From contig MNCI01003943.1 in NCBI GenBank assembly GCA_015680685.1, positions 208,346 to 272,345 on the forward strand: a stretch of DNA of 64,000 nt, given 5' to 3'. The position numbers and the translations under genes were made by a program. The DNA is from Gnetum montanum. Lineage: Eukaryota > Streptophyta > Gnetopsida > Gnetales > Gnetaceae. Below the pieces are notes generated by a model that worked only from the letters and a program-made list of their open reading frames with translations, had not been told where the DNA came from and did not search any database. Each line of letters starts with the position of its first letter. Positions within the stretch are counted from its first letter, which is position 1. This document shows, one piece after another, positions 57,071 to 64,000 of the stretch.

Positions 57071-57559
57071 GGCTGCAAGCCCAGCATTGTAGGCCTAGCT
57101 GTGGTCAAATTTTTTTAATTTAAGTGTTTTTTTTTAAATTTGTTGGGGCTTGGGTTTGAACCAAATACCTCATACTTGATTTTTTTTAAAATTTAAAATT
57201 AAAAAAAAACATTTTTATTTTTTTTAAATATTTTTTTAAATTGCATGTAACTTGAGAATTACCATATCTTTTAAATCATAAGTTAGATTTTGATGAAATT
57301 GGTATAGTCGGAATTGTCTTGAAGAGTACTTAGTTAAACTATAGATAATTCCACTTTAGTGAACCTAAAAATCATAAAATCCAAAAAAGTAAATGTTAGC
57401 TTTTATTAAATCTTTGGTTATTTTAAGTTATACTTTCTCTTAGCTTTTTCTAAGATTTCTACAATTGTATTATAAATATAAGAAGTAGGATGATTTGCTC
57501 ATCAAAACTTAATATCAACAAAAGATTATTAGCAAAGAAGCTTGAAGATTTTCTATCAT

Positions 57560-59763
57560 AAAGAATTCTAACCATCTTCCAAATGTCAAGCTTTACCTCA
57601 AACTCTTTCAGGTAGCTCTTTATTGCCTAATATTATTTTACATCAAAATAATGTACTCTCTACTTCTAATCATGTTCGTAGCTTGCTTGGGAAGGATGGT
57701 TTCACATAACTTACCACTTCTAGGTTAGCTGGTTTACTTGTTTTTTCAATTTTTAAACTCTCGCATTGCAAGGGTGTTCTTATGAAGTGGTGTGAACAAT
57801 ATGATAATAAAAAAATTTCTACTTCCCGTTTAGTTTTCGGAGCAATAACAACCCTTCTTCTTGATATTCAAGTAGCCTTATATTTTCAGCAAGGAGAGAA
57901 TCCTTTAATTCCTTCAACTTATTTTTCAAAATTTAAATATTTTTGTAGGAAAGAATTATCTGATTATGTTACTGATTCTACCATTGGCAAAAGCCAATTT
58001 TTTTATGAAGATTTCATTAATGAGGCTCACTTTGATTTATGTTTATTTATTAATAGTAAGGTTTTATGGTATAGACAGCAATCCAATGTTGGTTCTTATT
58101 TTATTTTCATACTTCATGGTGCCATCACCATAGAATTTATGATTGGTCATTGTCTTGTTTCTTTGCCTAATATAATGCCATGACTGAAATTACTATTTCC
58201 CAACAAAATCCTTCTAAATCCTATACCCTATGTTGTATACCCTTGATCATGTGTATGATCCTAAGTTATGTCCATCCAAAAAAAAATTTTGCTCATTACA
58301 ATCCTTGGTTATGCCTGAAATTTCTTGAAGATGAGAGAGTTATAACAAGTAAGATTATGGGTATCAAGAAAAGTTAACTAGCTTTACAACAGGCTTAGAA
58401 TTAGGAGGAAATTAATGAGGTATTGTCATGTTCTTATTATTTCCTTGTTTGTTGATTATGTTTTTATTTTATGTATTTTGATGGTGCAATTTGGGCTATA
58501 AAATGAACCAATGTAGAGTGCTGGGACTGCATAGGTTGAAGAAATTCAAAGTACTTCGACCTTTGGTATGGTTCAATTATAAGAGCAGATCACACTTTTT
58601 ACTCCCAAGGTATATATTTAAATATAATTTACTTAGTTTAATGTCTTATCTATATATTTATTTTTTTCTAATAAATTTCTTTTTCTTGTAGAAGCAACAT
58701 ACTGGGCAAAGGTCTGGTGGTCCAGTAGCTATAAGACAACATACTTAACAACAGGTTCAACAACAATCCCAACAAACTCAGCAGAGTTCAAGACAAGATG
58801 AGGGAAAGCAATTGGAGGTCAGTTTTAGTTATTTAAAGGTTTGAATACTTCCCTCTTTCCTTTGTATGATGTTGATTTTTTTGTTGCAGAGGTCTATGGA
58901 GCAATAGTACTTTATCTAAAAGGTGGATAGAGATGATGCAGGCACTACTTCTACATAGACTCATATTTCACCACCTAGATCATCAGTCGTGCATTATTTT
59001 TGTATGACACTTGGAAAAAGTGCTTTTTCATAGGTACAACTGACATTATTTTCTGAATTTATTCCAATGGTTTTTTCTTTTTTTATCTCAAGATCTTCTT
59101 ATTCAATGGGGAAGATAGTAGTGGCTACTGAAGAAGAACTTGTACTTTTTTGGTGCATTACTCAATGAATCTTTGATAAAAAATCCTATTTTGTTTGTGA
59201 GGGTGTCTACCATCTACGAGAGTCTCAGTCATGCCACTTCAAGGTAGATTATGATTTAATACAAGCTGAAGTTCCATCACCTTTGCATCTAATTCTTGAG
59301 GATACTCCAAATGTTGTAAAAGATCTGGAATAACTCTTAGGAGAGTTGGAGAGTGCAACATGCTATGCTTGCCATTTGGAGATTCATGAATGGTTCTTCC
59401 AAATTGACAATGATCAATTTCAGGTAATACTTTTCTTTTTCTTTTTCTCTCTTTTTTTGTATTTGTTTGTTGATTTGCTCATAACTCATAATTTAAATCT
59501 TGTTTTCTATAGAAAAAAGTGAAGGAATGGCAAAGGGACATGGGTGATTGATTAATACAAATGGATACATTGAAGACCCAACTTAAAAGAAAGGAGAAAT
59601 CAGTAGCTGCAAGAAGACATGCAACCGAATATATCAAACAATTGTGTGATAGATCGGCTAAATGCAAAGTAGTGCTTAGCAAGGTAGATGCTATTACTGA
59701 AGAAAGAGAATCCCAATTGAAGATAGTCATAGATCTTGTTGAATTGTTTGGTTGTAACAAATA
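57560..59763 (+). pseudogene. Unidentified antisense ORF cluster, apparently spliced, in the chromovirus leader
   Basis: Runs opposite to the element. A frame from about 57560 to 58183 is open except for one stop. Its main part (57782-58183) encodes a Phe/Tyr/Leu-rich protein with MKWCEQYDNK, RLVFGAITTLLLDIQVALYF and FFYEDFINEAHF. Further open pieces lie at 58180-58377 and 58491-58610. After TTTTTCTTGTAG (58680-58691) comes a Gln-rich stretch (QQVQQQSQQTQQSSRQ) ending in a possible donor at 58818. An acceptor TTGTTGCAG at 58882-58890 and a segment ending TTTCAGGTAAT (59419) follow. The last exon-like piece (about 59514-59763) is a Lys/Glu-rich coiled coil ending LVELFGCNK. I recognise no family. 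It may be a captured host gene or an antisense accessory gene of the element; exon limits are tentative. Confidence 0.45.
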
Positions 59764-59988
59764 ATCATAGTTTCCTTCCTTACATTTTTCCCATTCTACT
59801 TCTTTTTCCTTTTCTTCCTTTTCTATATCTTACGTAGATGTACTTCCTCTTACTCCTCCTTTAATACAAAATAAAATAAAATAATATTTTCTTCCATTTT
59901 GTTATTTTGCTTAAATGTAATTTTGTTCTATAATAATAATAATAATAGAATAAGGTTTTTTTTCACTTTGGCTCCTGAATTGTGGTTT

Positions 59989-60000
59989 GCTTTGATACCA
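59989..60000 (-). promoter_or_regulatory. Primer-binding site of the chromovirus (tRNA-Met type)
   Basis: The minus strand reads TGGTATCAAAGC, one mismatch from TGGTATCAGAGC, two bases after the LTR end TCACA. Confidence 0.85.
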
Positions 60001-60002
60001 AA

Positions 60003-60488
60003 TGTGACATGTTGTAAAAATACAATCGCTTAATTTATTGCATTCATCGTTTTTAAAATAATATTCTAAATATTTAATAAATGAATTAATTGGTAAATAA
60101 ATAATTGGTACTAAAAAATGAAACAAGAAAAATGGAAAATTTTTTTATTATTAGAAAAGAGTATTTTAACGCCCTTTAGGTTGTCTTCCTATGCCACTTA
60201 AGCCTTAGAGGCAATCTAGCATTGCCACCACGGTTAGCTTGTCCTGCCAAAGGTGTGATCAATCCCTTTCTATCCTACTTGACCTAGCTTTTGTTACTTG
60301 CTTCTCTCGGCTCTGCAACTCCATGCCTGGCATGACCTCTAACCTCGACCTTAAATGGCATAGGTCAAATCCTTTCCCAAGGGACACATGAATAATTGTA
60401 ATTCTTCATAATGAGGTGCCCCTTCATTTGAAGGTTAATTACATTGTTTACAATTGTTTCCATCCTTAACAAAGGATGGGACGTTACA
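60003..60488 (-). repeat. 5' LTR of the chromovirus
   Basis: Partner of 51131-51639. The minus-strand start TGTAACGTCCCATCC is at 60488 and the end ATGTCACA at 60003. It is shorter by several small deletions. Confidence 0.9.
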
Positions 60489-60493
60489 ACCAA

Positions 60494-61110
60494 TTTTTTA
60501 TTCAATGACAAAGTCAAAGTGGAAGTACAACACAATCAAGGATCTAGAATGAGACCCAAGATAATCCTCTTTCAATCTCATAATCCTTAAGGTAAATACT
60601 CAAGGTAAGCAACTCAATGAGACTAAATAATTAATACAATCTTCTCCATTAAAGAGCTCTAAATGCTATGGTAGATAGGGCCTAAACACTATTGAAGCAT
60701 CTTTGATCTTTATATAACCTTAAGTGATCATTTTTCTACCTCTCGGACTTTGTGCTTTTTAAAATTTTATTGAGACTATGAGTGCATACAACTCACAGTA
60801 GCTTGCATCTCATATATTGTGATGAGATTATGGCTCATAACCCTTCATACTAGTAAGCCATGTAAATTTCTTGTTATTGTTTCTCCCAAGAGTACAACTA
60901 GACTATGACAATTAGTAGCTCGGAATTTGTTGATTGTGATCAGATTGCAGTTTGTACTCTTTGATTATGGCCTCCTATTATTGCATTGGTTTCACACTCT
61001 ATTGTAGAATATGAAACATGATAAATTTTCCCTCAGGTGATCCACTGCAGTAGATTGCAATTGGTAGCTATAGATTGCAGCCTTCTACAACTAGCAACAG
61101 CCTTGTACTT
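60494..61110 (-). repeat. Probable continuation of the LTR interrupted by the chromovirus
   Basis: Follows the ACCAA duplication. On the minus strand a TATA-like GGTTATATAAAG lies near 60708-60719, which fits U3 upstream to the right and R/U5 to the left. The outer end is not defined. This is inference from nesting and the primer site at 51023. Confidence 0.35.
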
Positions 61111-61799
61111 TGTTACTTAACCCATATAAACATCACAATTGACTCTAAAAAGAAAACTACACATAGTTATTTGACTCCTATGACTCCTAAGAACATTGAG
61201 GATGCAAAATACAACAAAGAGATGGGTTGATATCTTCACCATTAAGTCATGAAAGGAAGATATGATGATTAGAGAATGTTGAGTATTTATGATAATAATA
61301 CATATATGACATTGAGCGAGATTGTGGTATTTTGGTTTGATAGTAATGGGATGAGTGGGCTCATTTATATTATATTAATTATTGGTGGTTTTAATGCTTA
61401 GTTATAGTATGCTTATATGTTGACAAGTGTTATGCAAAATGTATATCCTTGTGAGATGGCTTCCAACTTCATGGTTCTATCTCTAGGATATATAAGAAGT
61501 ATTTATCCTATATTTCATACTTAGTAATATAAAATTATTTTATTTACAAGTTAAGTTAGGCAAACTAGAGTTTTGTTGATAAGTAGCCTACAAAGTGTAG
61601 ACTAGGATATATTTAGTACTTGAAGAGTTGGTTATTATGTTATATTTGAATGTACCCTTTGGTTGATGCTAATGCATTTTGTTAATGATAAGAACTATTA
61701 GAAAAATATAACATGTAAGAATGTCAAAATTTATTTATTTCAATAACTACTAGATTTAAGATCAATATTTAGGAAAAATTAATTAATTCCACTTGATAT
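61111..61799. other. Intergenic DNA without recognised feature
   Basis: No gene or clear repeat seen. Confidence 0.4.
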
Positions 61800-62270
61800 T
61801 GTAAAATCATTAGAGCCCTCATGTACCTACCAAATGCAAGATTAGATGTCAAGTTTGCTATAAACCAACTTGTTGTTGCAATGAAAAGATTGAATTATCA
61901 CCATATGAAAGTAGTCTATTTATGGCGTAACCTTCAAATTCATTTCTATAAAGATCTTATAGGTTTAGGCAAATGTTGAATGGAGAGGAAATAATCTTGA
62001 TTGTGGTTCCCAAACAAGGATTTTAATCCAATTATATGAAGATCCTACAAATTGGTGAAGTAGTAGATAACAAGTTATGTCCTTATCATCCAAGTTATGT
62101 CCTTATCATCCATAGAAGTATAGTACTATGCCTTATGTAAAATAGTCCAAGATGTTATGTGGATTAAACAATTTCTTATGGATATTAGGATAATAATACC
62201 TAAACTCATTATTATTCATTGCAATAATCAAGCACTAATCAAGGTCACGTAGAATCCAATTTAAAAGTCT
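61800..62270 (+). pseudogene. Ty1/copia RT-RNase H remnant
   Basis: Translation includes ARLDVKFAINQLVVAM (compare 'RPDLSFAVNQLCQFM') and, after frameshifts, VMWIKQFLMDIRI followed by IIIHCNNQALIKVT.NP. The latter matches the copia RNase H motif 'IHCDNQSAIKIA.NP'. Many stops and shifts. A 20-bp tandem duplication (AGTTATGTCCTTATCATCCA) lies at about 62072-62111 within it. Confidence 0.6.
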
Positions 62271-63129
62271 TTGTGTAATCAGCAATTGATATTTAAAAGT
62301 CTTTATGAAATTGTAAAAAGTCAAAATTTGTATCTTAAGAAAGTGAGTTGGGATTCTTCAAGTATTAAAGGTTTAGCTAGAGTTCATTTAAAGTAAGTTA
62401 AGTACAAGATGTACAATTTCTCCAAAAGAAATTACCATTACAACAAAAAGGATAACAAGATAAGAATTTACAATAGCAAATTTGAAGATCCAAGAGATCT
62501 TCTTTTATCGTACAAATTGTATAAATTTGAGTTTGCTACATTAATAATATGATATTTTTCATTTACCTTTCTATAATTTTATTAGATAACTGAAATTTAA
62601 CACTTTGTACAACTAATAAAAATTAATGAATTCTACCATTGTATATTACATATATATAGGCAAAAAATCCAAATTCATACATGCAAATGAATTTATGCAT
62701 TTGAGAACTTACTGGAACATATGTTTATCTAAAAATGTGCATAAGTAGTTGCTTATGTGTAGCTAATAAATATTAATTTTTGTACTTTATAACTATGGTA
62801 CTTGCTTATAAAGCCTAATAGGGTTAGTGCATGTGTGCATATATTAAAATATGAAGATAAATATGCATCAATTACATAGCATCACATAATTATAATCAAC
62901 TATCATAAATAAAGCCATGAAGTTAAGTACATATGAAACCACATAAGAATAAATGAGACTCTACATATATTAGCATATTACAAGCCTTGAATACATCACA
63001 TACCAAAGAAAACAAGGTCATCTAGAATGGAATACTACATTTTTATCTTTCAAAATCTTTCTCTTAGGAGAATTGAGGACGAGTGGTATGTAGGTCATCC
63101 TCAATTTCTAAGTAGCTTCATGAGTATCA
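62271..63129. other. Intergenic AT-rich DNA
   Basis: No gene seen. Confidence 0.4.
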
Positions 63130-63580
63130 TGCTTATTTCATATAACCTTTATCATTGGTATTAGTTTGTTCAATTTTGTTTTCATATGATCAACAATCCA
63201 AAAAAAATTGTTAACAAAACTTACATATAGTTGTAATTACACATCTTGCTAATTGATAACATGACTTGGATCATAAAGATACTTTTGTAACATAGAAATA
63301 TGAAACACATCATAAATTTCTTAAAGATATAATAAAAAACTATTTTGATAAGCCACATCACGAAATCTTTTTAGAATCTTAAAAGGTCCAATAAAATAAG
63401 GTGCCAACTTGCTTTTTTGACCAAATCACATTAATCCCATCAAAAAAGAGATGTTTTAAAAGATATAATCATAGACATTAAACTTTAAACATCTTGTTAT
63501 ATTTGCATACTTGACATAGCAATCTTGAGTTACTTTTAATTTATCTTTGATGATTTGAAGTGGTTGTATTTTATACATGA
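63130..63580 (-). pseudogene. Chromovirus integrase C-terminus, fragment
   Basis: Minus-strand translation gives VTQDCYVKYAN, KSKLAPYFIGPFKILKRFRDVAYQ and IYDVFHISMLQKYLYDPSHVI. These match the closing part of Tekay-type chromovirus pol ('GKLSPRFIGPFEIL', 'VHDVFHVSMLRKY..DPSHV'). It is closer to the 48370-48625 fragment than to the 51131-60488 element. Stops are present. Confidence 0.8.
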
Positions 63581-64000
63581 AAATATCTATCCTAATTTGT
63601 TGTTGATCTTCTAGATAAAGATTTAAATTCGAAACTAATGAACTTAGAAGGATGATTTAAAAGAAGACCCTTAATGGCATGTGGTATTAGACTATAGGAG
63701 AAAAACAATTTATTTACATTCAGTCTAATAAGGATCTTTAGCATAAAAGCCTACTTATATAAGGATAAGGATAATTATTGAGAGGCTCAATGCTCATCCT
63801 TCAAGATAGGGTCCTAGGAGGGTAGTGGATGAGTAAAAGCCTAATCTCTCTTGAGTAGTTGCACCCAGAATCAAATCCAAGTCTTAGGAATAGAGAAAGA
63901 AGCACCTTATCATCACTTTAAGTGGTGGTCCTTATAAAAGCCTCCTTATATGTTTGTTAATATTGCAATGCAAATTAAGGTTAGAATTGTTCAAACTCAT
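63581..64000. other. Intergenic DNA to the window end
   Basis: No coding or repeat structure recognised. Confidence 0.4.

Larger units (their letters stand above)
51131..60488 (-). mobile_element. Chromovirus (Ty3/gypsy with chromodomain), 9.36 kb, with captured sequence
   Basis: Bounded by LTRs at 51131-51639 and 60003-60488 (ends TGTAA..TCACA), and by an identical 5-bp target duplication ACCAA at 51126-51130 and 60489-60493. In minus-strand order: 5' LTR, tRNA-Met-type primer site, a 4.4-kb leader containing an antisense ORF cluster and a serine acetyltransferase-derived segment, gag, protease, RT, partial integrase, chromodomain, polypurine tract and 3' LTR. Coding parts carry stops and frameshifts, and RNase H is deleted, so the copy is dead. 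The two LTRs differ at many positions, so the insertion is not recent. An N join at 55940 lies in the leader. Confidence 0.9.

Noticed and set aside
1-64000. CRISPR arrays, operons, ribosome-binding sites or bacterial genes
   Set aside because: Introns, plant LTR elements and SINEs show nuclear plant DNA. No regularly spaced repeats with unique spacers were seen.

Overview
The window is plant nuclear DNA, most likely from a species with a very large, repeat-rich genome. A gymnosperm such as a conifer is my best guess, but the sequence alone does not prove it. The evidence is a 15-exon gene with introns up to 5.4 kb, almost all other recognisable DNA being decayed LTR retrotransposons nested in one another, and low gene density. 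I find exactly one convincing host gene, on the + strand at 18253-35772. Its exons join in frame through GT..AG splice sites into an 892-residue DWNN/RING/CCHC protein of the RBBP6/PQT3 type, a predicted nuclear E3 ubiquitin ligase.

Left flank (1-17309): two related, oppositely oriented Athila/Tat-like Ty3/gypsy elements. Element L (+) has an integrase remnant (1255-2146), a spacer, a large extra ORF in the position where Athila elements carry an env-like gene (about 4390-7060), a polypurine tract and a 3' LTR. Element R (-, 7613-16745) is inserted inside L's 3' LTR. Its flanks are ATAAA and ACAAA, and L's LTR resumes on the far side. R has LTRs, a decayed tRNA-Asp primer site, gag and the same extra ORF, but no recognisable pol. 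A promoter-like module (GATATC palindromes next to a TATA box) lies upstream of R's extra ORF and looks like the U3 of its LTRs. Further LTRs of this superfamily lie at 1-303, 371-1221 and 49110-49955.

Gene region (18001-36200): TATA box, 5' leader, 15 coding exons and a 3' flank. Introns hold SINE-like pieces, a gypsy integrase scrap between direct repeats, an LTR-retrotransposon remnant carrying a MITE, and tandem duplications.

Right flank (36200-64000): AT-rich DNA without genes, with a tRNA-derived SINE at 37.8 kb, short tandem repeats and several retroelement scraps. The main object is a chromovirus (-) at 51131-60488, delimited by two LTRs and a perfect ACCAA target duplication, and itself inserted in another LTR element. 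It has gag, protease, RT, a partial integrase and a chromodomain, but has lost RNase H and the N-terminal part of integrase. Its unusually long leader between primer site and gag holds a decayed serine acetyltransferase copy in sense orientation (about 56450-57070) and an unidentified, apparently spliced ORF cluster in antisense (about 57560-59763). These two are the most interesting objects in the window, together with the extra ORF and internal promoter of elements L and R.

Three single-N scaffold joins (354; 15365 with 15556; 55940) are flanked by exact direct or inverted duplications and are probably assembly artefacts.
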